A DNA stretch of 64,000 bases from Alteromonas gracilis (GCF_002993325.1 NZ_PVNO01000002.1:1-64000), one strand, 5' to 3'. Numbered from the stretch's first letter, positions 46,643-56,471 are shown. Notes: generated by a model not told the origin, from the sequence alone. Translations and numbers: made by a program.

Positions 46643-47452
46643 ATGGCAAAGATTATCGTAGTAACCTCAGGAAAAGGTGGTGTAGGCAAGACTACATCGA
46701 GTGCAGCAATAAGTACGGGGCTTGCGTTAGCGGGTCACAAAACGGTAGTGATAGATTTTGATGTGGGTTTGCGAAACCTTGACCTTATCATGGGCTGCGA
46801 ACGCCGGGTCGTTTACGATTTCGTAAATGTTATTAATAAAGAGGCATCGCTCAAGCAGGCATTAATTAAAGACAAGCGCACAGAAAATTTATTTATTCTT
46901 CCTGCGTCTCAAACGCGAGATAAAGATGCGCTTACGGTTGATGGTGTTCAAGCGGTGCTTGATGAACTGAAAAAAGACTTCGAATTTATCATCTGTGATT
47001 CTCCTGCGGGTATTGAGCAGGGGGCACAAATGGCGTTGTACTTTGCTGATGAAGCTATTGTTGTTACCAACCCAGAGGTATCATCAGTACGAGATTCAGA
47101 CCGCATTTTGGGTATACTACAAAGCAAGTCTATGCGCGCTGAGAAAGGCGAGCCGGTTAAAGAGCACCTTTTGCTAACCCGCTACAACCCAACCCGCGTT
47201 GAAAGCGCTGAAATGTTGAGCGTTGCTGATGTTGAAGAAATACTGGCTATACCGCTATTAGGTGTTATTCCAGAATCTGAAGCGGTTTTAAAAGCGTCTA
47301 ACCAAGGTCAACCCGTTATTCTTGACGAAGATGCTAATGCAGGACAAGCTTATGCTGACGCCGTCAAACGTCTGCTGGGCGAAACTGTTCCACATCGTTT
47401 CCTTGAAGCAGAGAAAAAAGGGTTCTTTAAGCGCCTGCTAGGAGGGAAGTAA
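46643..47452 (+). CDS. minD: Septum site-determining ATPase MinD
   Basis: A 269-residue membrane-associated ATPase of the ParA/MinD group. The deviant Walker A motif [10 protein letters not shown] is at the start, with [20 protein letters not shown] and [15 protein letters not shown] following. The C-terminal amphipathic helix ([13 protein letters not shown]) anchors the ATP-bound dimer in the membrane. It recruits MinC and is released by MinE. The stop overlaps the minE start by one base. Confidence 0.97.
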   Translation: MAKIIVVTSGKGGVGKTTSSAAISTGLALAGHKTVVIDFDVGLRNLDLIMGCERRVVYDFVNVINKEASLKQALIKDKRTENLFILPASQTRDKDALTVDGVQAVLDELKKDFEFIICDSPAGIEQGAQMALYFADEAIVVTNPEVSSVRDSDRILGILQSKSMRAEKGEPVKEHLLLTRYNPTRVESAEMLSVADVEEILAIPLLGVIPESEAVLKASNQGQPVILDEDANAGQAYADAVKRLLGETVPHRFLEAEKKGFFKRLLGGK

Positions 47453-47712
47453 TGGGTATTTTCGACCTGCTTAAGAAGAAGCAAAAGCCGAGCACTGCGG
47501 CGGTAGCCAAGGAGCGTTTGCAGATCATTGTTGCGCACGAACGCAAAAGGCGTACTGAGCCTGATTACCTGCCTATGATGCAGCAGGAAATTATTCAGGT
47601 TATTCGCAAATATGTGACGATTGCTGATGATCAAGTGTCGGTGCAACTGGACAATAATGACGATTGCAGCGTACTTGAACTCAATGTGACGTTACCTGAC
47701 AGCAACAGCTAA
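47452..47712 (+). CDS. minE: Cell division topological specificity factor MinE
   Basis: An 86-residue protein that stimulates MinD ATPase and drives pole-to-pole oscillation. The membrane-targeting N-terminus ([10 protein letters not shown]), the anti-MinCD helix region with [14 protein letters not shown], and the dimerisation domain ([17 protein letters not shown]) are all present. Coupled to minD by the TAATG overlap and last in the operon. Confidence 0.96.
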   Translation: MGIFDLLKKKQKPSTAAVAKERLQIIVAHERKRRTEPDYLPMMQQEIIQVIRKYVTIADDQVSVQLDNNDDCSVLELNVTLPDSNS

Positions 47713-47765
47713 GTCTGGTAGGGAAATGCGCCCTAGCATAGAAGCCAATACAATAATGGTTTTAT

Positions 47766-47801
47766 ACCAGTGCTACAGCGGTTTTTCACCAGCGCTACAG
47801 C
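47766..47801. repeat. Two 14-base direct repeats between minE and ppk2
   Basis: ACCAGTGCTACAGC and ACCAGCGCTACAGC differ at one base and are 22 bases apart start to start. They lie in the gap between convergent genes, where no rho-independent terminator was seen. Confidence 0.6.
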
Positions 47802-47826
47802 ACGCTATTGCTAACGGTTACCTGCC

Positions 47827-48660
47827 CTAGCTGTTGATTAGGTCTTCATCTACATCAAGTTGTTTGGAGGCCTGTGCAATTAAGTTCTCATCAAGTGGAG
47901 GCGGAGAAATATCTACGCCTTCGCTTAATCTAGAAACAACAGTGTCTAGTACGTCTACCCGTGCTTGCCACTTGTATTCCCCATTTATAATACGCCACGG
48001 TGCGTAGCTTGTGTGAGTACGTTCAAACATCTCGTTCACTGCCCTAACGTATTCTTTTCGCATTTTACGGTTATGTAAGTCTTCTTCGGTTAACTTCCAG
48101 CGTTTAAATGGATTGTGAAGGCGTTCCTCAAAACGTTCGCGCTGCTCTTTCGGTGAAATGTGCATAAAGAGCTTAATAATACGTACCCCGCTATCACTGA
48201 GCGTTTTTTCAAACGCATTGATTTCGTCATAACCACGTTTGTAGGTCTTTTCGTCGATAAGCTGGTCAACGCGCTCCACCAATACTCTACCGTAGTGTGA
48301 ACGGTCGAATATCTTGAGGGTGCCGGGAGAGGGGATGTGCTGCCAAAAGCGATAGAGAAAATGCTTGTCTTGGTCCTCTTTTGCAGGCTTAGCGACAGGA
48401 AATACGCTTACGCCACGAGGGTCTAACTTCTCCGTTATACGTCTTATCGCGCCACCTTTACCAGACGCATCCCAGCCTTCAAAAACGACCAACGCACGCT
48501 TTTTCTGATGGAAGTAAGATTGCTGAACGTGAAAGAGCTTCTCTTGCTGTTTTCCTAATGCGTCCTTGTATTCTTCTTTGCTATCAAAACGAGACTGCCC
48601 AAAATCCTCAAACAAAATAGGGGGAGAAGGAAGCAATAGTGTATTGTCGGTATTATTCAT
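47827..48660 (-). CDS. ppk2: Polyphosphate kinase 2 family protein
   Basis: A 277-residue P-loop kinase of the PPK2 family, which moves phosphate between polyphosphate and nucleotides. Walker A appears as FEGWDASGKGGAI, Walker B-like DRSHYGRVLVERVD follows, and a lid region lies around LTEEDLHNRKMRKEYVRAV. Length corresponds to a one-domain enzyme. Whether it prefers nucleoside mono- or diphosphates cannot be decided by eye. It is a lone gene, convergent with minE and divergent from erpA. Confidence 0.92.
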   Translation of the reverse strand: MNNTDNTLLLPSPPILFEDFGQSRFDSKEEYKDALGKQQEKLFHVQQSYFHQKKRALVVFEGWDASGKGGAIRRITEKLDPRGVSVFPVAKPAKEDQDKHFLYRFWQHIPSPGTLKIFDRSHYGRVLVERVDQLIDEKTYKRGYDEINAFEKTLSDSGVRIIKLFMHISPKEQRERFEERLHNPFKRWKLTEEDLHNRKMRKEYVRAVNEMFERTHTSYAPWRIINGEYKWQARVDVLDTVVSRLSEGVDISPPPLDENLIAQASKQLDVDEDLINS

Positions 48661-48898
48661 TAGCGCGCCTCGATTTTAATGATTCAGTGCGCAGAGCCCA
48701 AAACAGGGGCTCTGGTATTTCAGTGTTAACTACTTAGCTTTATTTTTCTATCTTTACGTTTAGTTTATCGCTCGCTCAATGGTGGAGATAAACTTGAATC
48801 GTTAAGTTTTGCCCCAATAATTGCTTACTATCCGCAAGTATTAGATAATTGCGAGCAAGCACAAAGTGCGTAAGCACGAAGTTAATTTAGAGGTGGGT

Positions 48899-49243
48899 AT
48901 GTCTGTAGAAACGGCGTTGCCGATAGAGTTTTCTGACGCTGCAGCAGCGAAAGTGAAAGCCCTTGTTTCAGAAGAAGAAAATCCTGATTTGAAATTACGT
49001 GTATACGTAACAGGTGGTGGCTGTTCTGGCTTTCAATATGGTTTTACTTTTGATGAAAAAGTGAATGAAGGCGATATGACCATCGAGAAAGACACGGTGA
49101 CCATGGTGGTTGACCCGATGAGTCTACAATATCTTGTTGGTGGCGTAGTTGATTACGTAGATGGCCTAGAAGGCTCACGGTTTTTAGTTCAAAACCCCAA
49201 TGCCACTACAACCTGTGGCTGTGGTGCGAGCTTCAGCGTTTAG
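48899..49243 (+). CDS. erpA: Iron-sulphur cluster insertion protein ErpA
   Basis: A 114-residue A-type carrier that delivers Fe-S clusters to target enzymes, including those of isoprenoid synthesis. The three ligand cysteines are in [11 protein letters not shown] and [11 protein letters not shown] at the very end. The ATG at 48899 with GAGGT upstream opens with [13 protein letters not shown] and is preferred to a longer frame beginning at 48866. Sequence is closer to ErpA than to IscA or SufA. Monocistronic. Confidence 0.93.
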   Translation: MSVETALPIEFSDAAAAKVKALVSEEENPDLKLRVYVTGGGCSGFQYGFTFDEKVNEGDMTIEKDTVTMVVDPMSLQYLVGGVVDYVDGLEGSRFLVQNPNATTTCGCGASFSV

Positions 49244-49453
49244 CGTTCTTCGCAAAGCGATAAGGCTTTTTCAAATAGTGAGCGCTTTTTTGTACGGATT
49301 CAAAATGCGCTAAATGTTGACGACTTCTACAACCATAGGCATACATCGCATCATTTTGTATGCCTGTCGGTTGTCTTGTTTTTAATACTTCCTTTTGTTT
49401 TCAAATTCCGGCTACACTAATTTCATCAAACGACCACGTTTTAGGACAGCGTT

Positions 49454-50026
49454 ATGAAATTGTATGGCTCAACGACTTCTCCCTATGTACGCCGCATACG
49501 TATTGTACTCGCCTCCACTGAGCACGAATTTTTAAACCTTCAAATATTTTCGGGTGAAGACCGAGAATTACTCGCCTCCCGCAACCCGACGCTTAAAGTG
49601 CCTTGTCTTGAGGACGAGGGGCAAATGATTTTTGATTCCCGCATTATTTACAATTATCTTGCCGACAAGCTTGATCACGACGGCTTAACTTGGGAAGAAG
49701 AAAATCAATTGACCCTGATAGATGCAGCTAACGATTCGTTTGTACAACTCATGCTTCTTAAGCGTTCAGACTTTGATATTAGTGAAGATAAAATGTATTT
49801 CAGGCTTCAAAATGAACGAATTGAAGCTGTGCTTACTGCGTTAGTTGACCAGCTTGATGCTGGTGGTTTTAGCGGATGGACTTACCCAGAAATTTGCTTA
49901 TATACCATGATCGACTGGGTGCTGTTTCGCGAATTACACAGTATGAAGGCATTTCCAGAATTATTAGAGTTTCACGAAAAGCATCACAACCGTATAGAGG
50001 TTACTGCTACCGATCCTCGCGGTTAG
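49454..50026 (+). CDS. Glutathione S-transferase family protein
   Basis: A 190-residue protein with an N-terminal thioredoxin-like GST domain (MKLYGSTTSPYVRRIRIVLA, then NPTLKVPCLEDEGQMIFDSR) and a shortened all-helical C-terminal domain. The usual cis-proline lies in KVPCLED. The active-site residue is probably a serine in the STTSPY loop. The substrate is unknown. It shares a terminator region with the convergent dehydrogenase gene. Confidence 0.85.
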   Translation: MKLYGSTTSPYVRRIRIVLASTEHEFLNLQIFSGEDRELLASRNPTLKVPCLEDEGQMIFDSRIIYNYLADKLDHDGLTWEEENQLTLIDAANDSFVQLMLLKRSDFDISEDKMYFRLQNERIEAVLTALVDQLDAGGFSGWTYPEICLYTMIDWVLFRELHSMKAFPELLEFHEKHHNRIEVTATDPRG

Positions 50027-50061
50027 CGCTAAAACTTTTTAGCAGAAAGAGAAGCGATAAA

Positions 50062-50090
50062 AAAGGGCTATTGGATAATCAATAGCCTTT
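50062..50090. terminator. Terminator between the GST and dehydrogenase genes
   Basis: GGCTATTG and CAATAGCC flank a six-base loop. On the minus strand a six-T run follows; on the plus strand TTTC follows. The stem overlaps the last codons of the dehydrogenase gene. Confidence 0.8.
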
Positions 50091-51050
50091 CGCAAAGTCG
50101 AACTGATACTTAAGCGGCAAACGCGCTAAATAGCGCTCAGCATTTTCTAAAAATACGCTTGCTACATCACTTGGCTGGGATTCCGCTGCCGTATGAGCCG
50201 TTATGGTAATGTTTGGGTGATGCCAGAATCGGTGAGTAGGAGGTAACGGCTCATGTCGAAATACATCGAGCACGGCATGAGCAAGAGTACCTTTATCCAG
50301 CCCACTGATTAATGCTTCATCGTCTACAGCACTTCCGCGCCCTGCGTTAATAAATATACTGTAAGGTTTTAAAGCATTAAAAAACTCATAAGATAGCAAG
50401 TTTTGTGTTGTTGGCGTGTCTGGCATCAAATTAACGATGTGATCACAGGCACCGGAAAAAGCCTCTATTTCACTTGGCGTATACACGCGCTCAGCACCTT
50501 TTACGTCATTACCACTTCGCGTTAATCCTACCACTTTCATGCCAAAAGCATTCGCTACCGGTATCAGCGCCTGTCCGATGTTGCCAAGACCTACAACACC
50601 AAGGGTTTGCCCATTAAGCGGAACGCGTGGCGATGCTTCCCACTTAGGCGTGGCTGCCCGCTGATTCTTTTCAAAAGCGTTTAAATTTCTTGCATGCTGG
50701 AGTAAATAGGCAAATACATATTCACGCATGAGCTTGCCGAAAATTCCCTTTAACCCAGTGAGCATATAATCTGTTCTGCCTGCGTTGAGAAGCGGTGCAT
50801 TACCTGCCCATGTTGACTGACACCACTTTAGCGCCGAACATTTATCAATAATCACAGCGGTAAGATCTGGGTCGGAAAGTAGTACGGTCACATTATCGGT
50901 ATCGACTTGATCAGGGTGGCATGTAACCTGGTCTATTGTTAGCAATGACTCGCGATTTGTTCCTCGCAATGCATCACTATCAGCAATTTTCTGTTGTAAA
51001 GCCTCAGCAATTTCATGGGCTTCATCGCTTAGTATTGTCAGTTTTATCAT
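50079..51050 (-). CDS. D-2-hydroxyacid dehydrogenase (glyoxylate/hydroxypyruvate reductase-like)
   Basis: A 323-residue NAD(P)-dependent dehydrogenase that would reduce 2-keto acids such as glyoxylate or hydroxypyruvate. The Rossmann motif is GLGNIGQALIPVANAFGMKV. Catalytic residues are visible: Arg in NAGRGSAVDDEAL, Glu in DVFRHEPLPP and His in ITAHTAAES. The HEPLPP-H pattern resembles the GhrA group. The ATG at 51050 was chosen over a TTG two codons upstream. Divergent from the long PLP enzyme gene. Confidence 0.88.
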   Translation of the reverse strand: MIKLTILSDEAHEIAEALQQKIADSDALRGTNRESLLTIDQVTCHPDQVDTDNVTVLLSDPDLTAVIIDKCSALKWCQSTWAGNAPLLNAGRTDYMLTGLKGIFGKLMREYVFAYLLQHARNLNAFEKNQRAATPKWEASPRVPLNGQTLGVVGLGNIGQALIPVANAFGMKVVGLTRSGNDVKGAERVYTPSEIEAFSGACDHIVNLMPDTPTTQNLLSYEFFNALKPYSIFINAGRGSAVDDEALISGLDKGTLAHAVLDVFRHEPLPPTHRFWHHPNITITAHTAAESQPSDVASVFLENAERYLARLPLKYQFDFAKGY

Positions 51051-51227
51051 TCCCAAATCCCTCGCGGCTGGTCGCTTAACGCATGGTAAGTAAACATTTC
51101 TTTCCTAGACGTACAACTAAAATCGTTCAGCTGGTTGTTCTAAAAATGTGATTTAAGTTTTACATTTTTGTAAATAGTGTTGGTGCAACGTTGATTGCAC
51201 CTGAAGTTAATTCGCAACGGAATCGTC

Positions 51228-53045
51228 ATGCAGTCAGAAAATAATGCCCAAAATCCACTAGCAACACATATTGATGTGAAGCACGCTAAAGTACTCTCTC
51301 CAAAGCGTAACACAACCCAAGCTGAAACCACGCAGGCTCTGGTGGATGAACAGCTCGCTCACTTTGGTATCGATTCAGCAAGCGATTACGGTAAAGCACT
51401 TGCGAGTACTGCACATCATCTTTACGGCGCACAAGCAAGCGTAATGCAATTGTGGGACATTACCAGCAATACCTTGAAAGAACTTGATAAAGAGGACAGA
51501 GTCGCGTATTTCAATGCTAAAAAGTTTCTTTCTTTCCAGATTGCTAAAATTCTAGATACGTTACAAAACCCCTTTCGCGCAACCTACCAGAGTTTATCAA
51601 GCGGAAATGGCTCGCAAGGGCACTATCCTCTATTTGACAACGTCACCGCGCTCTTCTCTGCAACGCCAGTGGTCGTGCGTACGGCAACCTATGTATATGC
51701 CTGTACCGAGTGGGTAGATGATGCGTTTCAAGGCAAAGAGTTTACTCACCAAATTTACTCGCGATTATTAAACCCAACGAATATCTCTCTTGCTAACGCT
51801 ATTGTAGATATGGAAGCGGGCCCTTACGCCGCCGATTATCTTGCATGGAACTTTAATTCAGGCATGGCGGCAATTGATGCCTGTTTATCAAATGTACTAA
51901 GTCACGGAGATGTACTTATCGTTTCTAGAAACGTGTACGGTGGCGTCTATCAGTTGCTCCATGATTATTTCGCTCGCAGCAACCGCATGGATATTCAAAT
52001 TGCGTGGTTTGACGGTTATGATGCGCAAAGCTTTGTTGAATTTATGCAAACAACGAAAGCTGAGCATGCGTCTCGCTTAAATAATGGCGCGAAGATGCAT
52101 GTGTATCTAGAGTCGCCTTGTAATCCACATGGTTATGTATTAGATGTACCGGGCATCTGTGAACTGGCTCACGCACAAAATGCGTTGGTGATGTTGGACT
52201 CAACGCTTGCTACGCCTGTTTTACACCAACCCTTACAGCATAAAAATAAGGCTGCACGACCAGACTATGTGATCCACAGCTACACCAAGGATTTGTGTGG
52301 AAGTGGCGCAACCACGGCGGGCGTAGTGATAGGGGAGGGGCATCGCATGTTCCAACCCAAAGGCAGTTCAGTCAACGGTGTAGACTGGTCAGAAACCATG
52401 TTCTGGGATGTGTATTACATTAAAGGTGCGTTCTTAGATTCTGAAAAGGCCTTTGACGTATTAAACGGTATGAAGACCCTTGAACAACGCATGATGACGA
52501 AAGTGATCAACACGCAAGTCTTTACTGCATTTCTTAATGCTCACGATCAAATTCGCGTTAACTGCCACGCGTTGCCTGAACACAGTAATGCTGGGCTGCG
52601 CGAGAAACAGCATGCACATGGCTGGCCGTGTACGTTGTTTACCGTTGATATGGCGCCGGCAAACTTACCCCGCGATGTATTCGTTCGCTTCTTTGATGCT
52701 CTAGAGCCCGCGTTTAGTCATCAAGTGAGTATTGGCCAGAACAACACGATTATCCTATGCCCCGCATTGACGTCTCACTCTGAACTTAGTACAGAAGAAC
52801 AGAAAAAAGCTGGGATTGAATTAACTACTATGCGCATAGCCATGGGAACCGACAACGTCAAGCACCTCATTGCCCATTTTATGTTAGCCGCTAAACATTT
52901 TATCGAGCCACACGTGCCAGGTTTTTGTGAGAATTTTATGGCAAATGCAGACATCGACAGCTTGTATTTATTGGTGAGTGAAAGAGTTAGTTCGCAGCAC
53001 TTCGGCAGTAAAGCCAGCATGGACTCATTGATGAAAGGGGCATAG
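51228..53045 (+). CDS. Unusually long Cys/Met-metabolism-type PLP enzyme
   Basis: A 605-residue fold type I PLP enzyme resembling the cystathionine gamma-synthase/methionine gamma-lyase group, whose members usually have about 400 residues. The cofactor lysine is in HSYTKDLCGSGATTAGVVIG, and MLDSTLATPVLHQPL corresponds to the usual DNTFATP block. The extra length is an N-terminal extension of about 150 residues, plus longer loops near the C-terminus. The ATG at 51228 was chosen over an in-frame start 33 bases upstream, although its ribosome-binding site is weak. No sulphur-metabolism gene is adjacent. Substrate unknown. Confidence 0.8.
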   Translation: MQSENNAQNPLATHIDVKHAKVLSPKRNTTQAETTQALVDEQLAHFGIDSASDYGKALASTAHHLYGAQASVMQLWDITSNTLKELDKEDRVAYFNAKKFLSFQIAKILDTLQNPFRATYQSLSSGNGSQGHYPLFDNVTALFSATPVVVRTATYVYACTEWVDDAFQGKEFTHQIYSRLLNPTNISLANAIVDMEAGPYAADYLAWNFNSGMAAIDACLSNVLSHGDVLIVSRNVYGGVYQLLHDYFARSNRMDIQIAWFDGYDAQSFVEFMQTTKAEHASRLNNGAKMHVYLESPCNPHGYVLDVPGICELAHAQNALVMLDSTLATPVLHQPLQHKNKAARPDYVIHSYTKDLCGSGATTAGVVIGEGHRMFQPKGSSVNGVDWSETMFWDVYYIKGAFLDSEKAFDVLNGMKTLEQRMMTKVINTQVFTAFLNAHDQIRVNCHALPEHSNAGLREKQHAHGWPCTLFTVDMAPANLPRDVFVRFFDALEPAFSHQVSIGQNNTIILCPALTSHSELSTEEQKKAGIELTTMRIAMGTDNVKHLIAHFMLAAKHFIEPHVPGFCENFMANADIDSLYLLVSERVSSQHFGSKASMDSLMKGA

Positions 53046-53111
53046 CGTCATTATTTAGCTCAAGAAGTTGCATTGAGCAGTCGATAGAAAATGTTGAGGA
53101 TGTACTCCTTC

Positions 53112-53148
53112 TCCCGAGCCTTTCCTTACGCGGGCTCGGGATTTTTTT
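53112..53148 (+). terminator. Terminator of the long PLP enzyme gene
   Basis: TCCCGAGCC pairs with GGCTCGGGA around a 12-base loop and is followed by a seven-T run. Confidence 0.9.
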
Positions 53149-53243
53149 GTATGAAAGATTAATGGCGCTGGTAAGCTGACGCCTTTATCTTAAAATAAAA
53201 GATACAACGACTCTTAATCTTGAAGACTATCTAAGGCGGCTTT

Positions 53244-53690
53244 ATGCACGAGTTTAAAATTGATGTAACGCTAGATGCATCATTGCCCTTTGTTTTTGCA
53301 GCATTTCACGAACCTGAATATCTTTCTGAATGGTTTGCTCCGGGTGATTGTTCAGTGACACAAATCATGTGCGACTTTAAAGAGGGCGGGCGTTATCGCA
53401 TAAAAATGATGGATCCCAGCGGCATTGAAATGTCTTTGACCGGTGAATACGTGACTATATTAGCAAGTGAACAGTTGTCGTTTTCCTGGGCATGGGAAGA
53501 CGACATTGAAGAGTCGATCATGACAACGGTGGATATACACTTTGAAGAAACCGAAGAAAACAACGTTAGGCTCGTAGTTTTGCAGCAAGGGTTTGTGAAC
53601 AAGCAAGAGTGCGAACAACATAACTATGCCTGGATGTCGTGTTTGGAAAAGCTCGCCGTGTTAGCTGCTCAGAAAAAGTCATTCAATTAA
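53244..53690 (+). CDS. SRPBCC (AHSA1-like) domain protein
   Basis: A 148-residue protein with one START/SRPBCC-type fold of the activator-of-Hsp90 (AHSA1) kind. Typical blocks are ASLPFVFAAFHEPEYLSEWF near the start, GGRYRIKMMDPSGIEMSLTG, and LSFSWAWEDD. These proteins form a hydrophobic cavity and bind small ligands; no enzyme activity can be assigned. The gene stands alone and ends at a shared terminator. Confidence 0.85.
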   Translation: MHEFKIDVTLDASLPFVFAAFHEPEYLSEWFAPGDCSVTQIMCDFKEGGRYRIKMMDPSGIEMSLTGEYVTILASEQLSFSWAWEDDIEESIMTTVDIHFEETEENNVRLVVLQQGFVNKQECEQHNYAWMSCLEKLAVLAAQKKSFN

Positions 53691-53744
53691 TGGTTTAGTC
53701 TTTATCTGTGGGCTAGGTTTAATTGCGCTAAAGCGCGCAGAATA

Positions 53745-53780
53745 GAAAGGCAGAGCGAGACGCTCTGCCTTTCTCTTTTT
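53745..53780. terminator. Bidirectional terminator, 13-bp perfect stem
   Basis: GAAAGGCAGAGCG pairs with CGCTCTGCCTTTC around AGA. It separates the convergent SRPBCC and Old Yellow Enzyme genes. The T run on the plus strand is interrupted (TTTCTCTTTTT). Confidence 0.88.
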
Positions 53781-53808
53781 ACCAACAAAAAGTGAAGCGC
53801 TATTATGC

Positions 53809-54930
53809 CTAAGTAAGAGACGTCATGGCGTCTTTTCCACTTTTTTCGCGGTAAGTTTCATAATCGTTGTAGCCTTCTTCTGAACCACCGTACCAAGTAG
53901 ATGGGTCGTCGAATGATGCGAGCGGGTAATCGTGCTTGAAACGAGTAGGTAGGTCTGGATTGGTTATCCATGGTCTACCGAAGGCTATCATGTCCCCATC
54001 GCCATCAGACAAGCGTTTCTCTGCTTCTTCTTTTGTATAGCCACAGTTACCCATGAGCATGCCGTCATACAAAGCTCTGAACTCGGCAAGGGTCATCGCC
54101 TCGCCACGCTCGTGAAAACCAAACGCTAGGCCGTCCATAACGTGAAGGTAGCCTATATTTAAAGTATTGAGTTGTTGCGCTACATAAGTATAGGTTTCGC
54201 GGAAATCATCGGCGCCCATGTCGTTGAAGACACCGTTTGGCGATAATCTAACGCCCACTTGCTCGCTTGACCATACGCTTAGTACAGTGTCCATGACTTC
54301 TGCTAGGAAGCGATAGCGATTCTCTAGGCTACCGCCATAGTTGTCGTCACGTTGATTGCTGCGGCTATCAAGAAATTGATTAATAAGATAGCCATTAGCT
54401 GCGTGTACTTCAACGCCGTCGAAGCCTGCCGCTTTCGCATTAACCGCCGCCTTTTTGAAATCTTCAACGGTTCGCTTAATGTCATCATAGGTCATTGCCT
54501 TTGGCACTTCGTAAGGCTTTTTACCTTTTGGTGTGTGGATCTCATCACCTTCAATCTTTATTGCTGAGGCTGATAAGGGCAGTTCACCATTATGAAAGTC
54601 ACTATGTGACGCACGCCCAGTGTGCCATAGCTGCAAGATAATTTTTCCGCCAGCTTGGTGAACGCGGTCCACAATAGAGCGCCAGCCATCTACCATTTCG
54701 TCGGTGTAAATTCCTGGAGTATCAACCCATCCAATACCTTCTTCTGAAATAGCTGTAGCTTCTGTGATAATGAGGCCCGCGTCGGCGCGCTGTACATAGT
54801 GATCGCCCATAATTTTATTCGGTATGCGATCGGCGCCTGCCCGCCCTCGGGTCATTGGTGCCAACACCATTCGATTTTGAAGCGTATTACCTGCCCAATC
54901 AAAAGTGCTAAAAAGTACTGAATCTGTCAT
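53809..54930 (-). CDS. Old Yellow Enzyme family alkene reductase
   Basis: A 373-residue FMN-dependent oxidoreductase of the NemA type, which reduces activated C=C bonds (and in relatives nitro compounds). The barrel starts NRMVLAPMTRGRA. The substrate-binding pair appears as VEVHAANGYLINQFLD (with asparagine after the alanines, a common OYE variant), and DNYGGSLENRYRF follows. Physiological substrate unknown; related genes often answer to electrophile stress, but no repressor gene is adjacent here. Confidence 0.92.
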   Translation of the reverse strand: MTDSVLFSTFDWAGNTLQNRMVLAPMTRGRAGADRIPNKIMGDHYVQRADAGLIITEATAISEEGIGWVDTPGIYTDEMVDGWRSIVDRVHQAGGKIILQLWHTGRASHSDFHNGELPLSASAIKIEGDEIHTPKGKKPYEVPKAMTYDDIKRTVEDFKKAAVNAKAAGFDGVEVHAANGYLINQFLDSRSNQRDDNYGGSLENRYRFLAEVMDTVLSVWSSEQVGVRLSPNGVFNDMGADDFRETYTYVAQQLNTLNIGYLHVMDGLAFGFHERGEAMTLAEFRALYDGMLMGNCGYTKEEAEKRLSDGDGDMIAFGRPWITNPDLPTRFKHDYPLASFDDPSTWYGGSEEGYNDYETYREKSGKDAMTSLT

Positions 54931-55120
54931 TCCTTATCCTTAATTAATCTGAATACTTCAATAAGGGGCACGAAATAGATGAACCCCTTGTACTTGAGAT
55001 AGTAGTGAATACATAAATATGGGGGACTTGGATTGATCATGAAGGCAATAGAGAAAAGATATCTATTTCAACTTCAATACATGAGGAGCCTTGATTTCAA
55101 CACTAGACGGTATGGCACCA

Positions 55121-55147
55121 AAAAAAGCGCGCCTTTCGGCGCGTTTA
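55121..55147 (-). terminator. Rho-independent terminator of the porin gene
   Basis: CGCGCC and GGCGCG (extended by a G-T and A-T pairs) flank TTTC, and a run of T follows on the minus strand. Confidence 0.85.
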
Positions 55148-55148
55148 A

Positions 55149-56471
55149 TTAAGGGAAAATAAGAGCAGCAAGGTTAACGTCGAACCGTAGGCCTATAACA
55201 ATTGCGTCATCAAACGCGTTGACTCTGTCGCGCTCTGCGAACTGGTCGGGGTTAATAACATAGTGTACGTTTGGCTGAATTCTTACATGTTCGTTGAGTT
55301 GGTAACCATAACTCAGCTCTAACATAGTTTGACTACTTGCCGGCGTGCCAACGCCGCCGTTCAGAGCTCGCTGAATACGCTGGTCTTCTAGTGCTTCGTT
55401 ACTATACTGCTGGCGGGTATATACAAAACCAATAGTATCGTCAGGACGAGAGGCAAATGTACCGCGCAATACGAAACCCGCTTTTATATAGTAGTCTTCG
55501 ATTAATTCGCCTGAAGTTCCGGTTAGCACAGCGCCAAACAGCGTTAGTCCTTCTTTGGTAAGTGGGTTAGGGCGAGTAACAGTTTGTTCAAAGCGGGCGA
55601 ATATACCCGAGCGACCGTTCCTAACTGCATAATCATTTCCTGACTGTGCTGCATAGTTGCCCTCATCATCAAATACAGGATCGGTATAATCAGCACCATC
55701 GTACCAACCGCCAATCTCATATCTTTTTGGAAGCTCGTCATCATTCCACGTGGTTTGATAACCTAGCGTAAACGGAACCACGACGCCGGTGGCCTCATTT
55801 GTAGCCCAATCAAATCCGTGGTCCCCCAGGTCTTGATGGCTGGTATTGTCTTCATATATTCCTGTATGGAAGTAGGTCTTTGGTGAAAGCCAGTATTTCG
55901 CATGTCCGCCCCAACTCGACACAGGCCACCAGGTAAAGTTACTGGTTCTAAAAACAAACGTGGGGTTGCCGCACGCTGCGTTTGTTTGAAAGTATTGGCA
56001 AAGCTCAGATCCCAAAAAACTGATGTTGGCCACTGTGCGGCCACCTTCTACTTCCAAATCACCGTCAAGAAATGTGGATGAAATAGTAAAGCGAGCAAGA
56101 CGAGTATTTTGGCCACCAAATATTTCCTGCACAGAAGTGCTATTGCCGATGTAATGCTCTGCTAGGTTTTTTCCATGCCGATTGGTCATCGCAATATGAA
56201 CTTTGGTGTTTTCCCAATCTAGCAAGGTATTTAAATCTAATTCTCCACCCACAAAAAGCTGTCCGGCGTAAGCACTACCTCTTCGCTGACCTCCCTTAAT
56301 ATTTGTCGCTGACTCGCCGGTGTAACTAGCTTGAAAGTCGAACGCTTCTTGCCAGTTACCTTGTGATGCTAGACCGGTAGTAGAAAATACGAGCGTACTT
56401 GATATAAGCGCTGCAAAGAAACATTGCGATATTGTCTTAGCCGTGCAGAAGGAGATAGGTTTATCCATCAT
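55149..56471 (-). CDS. OprB-type carbohydrate-selective porin
   Basis: A 440-residue outer-membrane porin of the OprB family, which lets sugars cross the outer membrane. A signal peptide ends near residue 36 (GLASQG). The rest is barrel-like with alternating strands and ends in phenylalanine (LAALIFP). Family-like blocks include GQLFVGGELDLNTLLDWEN and EGGRTVANISFLGSELCQYF. Two ATG codons are adjacent at the start. It is divergent from a FucP-like sugar transporter, so both probably serve uptake of the same sugar. Sugar identity is not visible. Confidence 0.85.
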   Translation of the reverse strand: MMDKPISFCTAKTISQCFFAALISSTLVFSTTGLASQGNWQEAFDFQASYTGESATNIKGGQRRGSAYAGQLFVGGELDLNTLLDWENTKVHIAMTNRHGKNLAEHYIGNSTSVQEIFGGQNTRLARFTISSTFLDGDLEVEGGRTVANISFLGSELCQYFQTNAACGNPTFVFRTSNFTWWPVSSWGGHAKYWLSPKTYFHTGIYEDNTSHQDLGDHGFDWATNEATGVVVPFTLGYQTTWNDDELPKRYEIGGWYDGADYTDPVFDDEGNYAAQSGNDYAVRNGRSGIFARFEQTVTRPNPLTKEGLTLFGAVLTGTSGELIEDYYIKAGFVLRGTFASRPDDTIGFVYTRQQYSNEALEDQRIQRALNGGVGTPASSQTMLELSYGYQLNEHVRIQPNVHYVINPDQFAERDRVNAFDDAIVIGLRFDVNLAALIFP

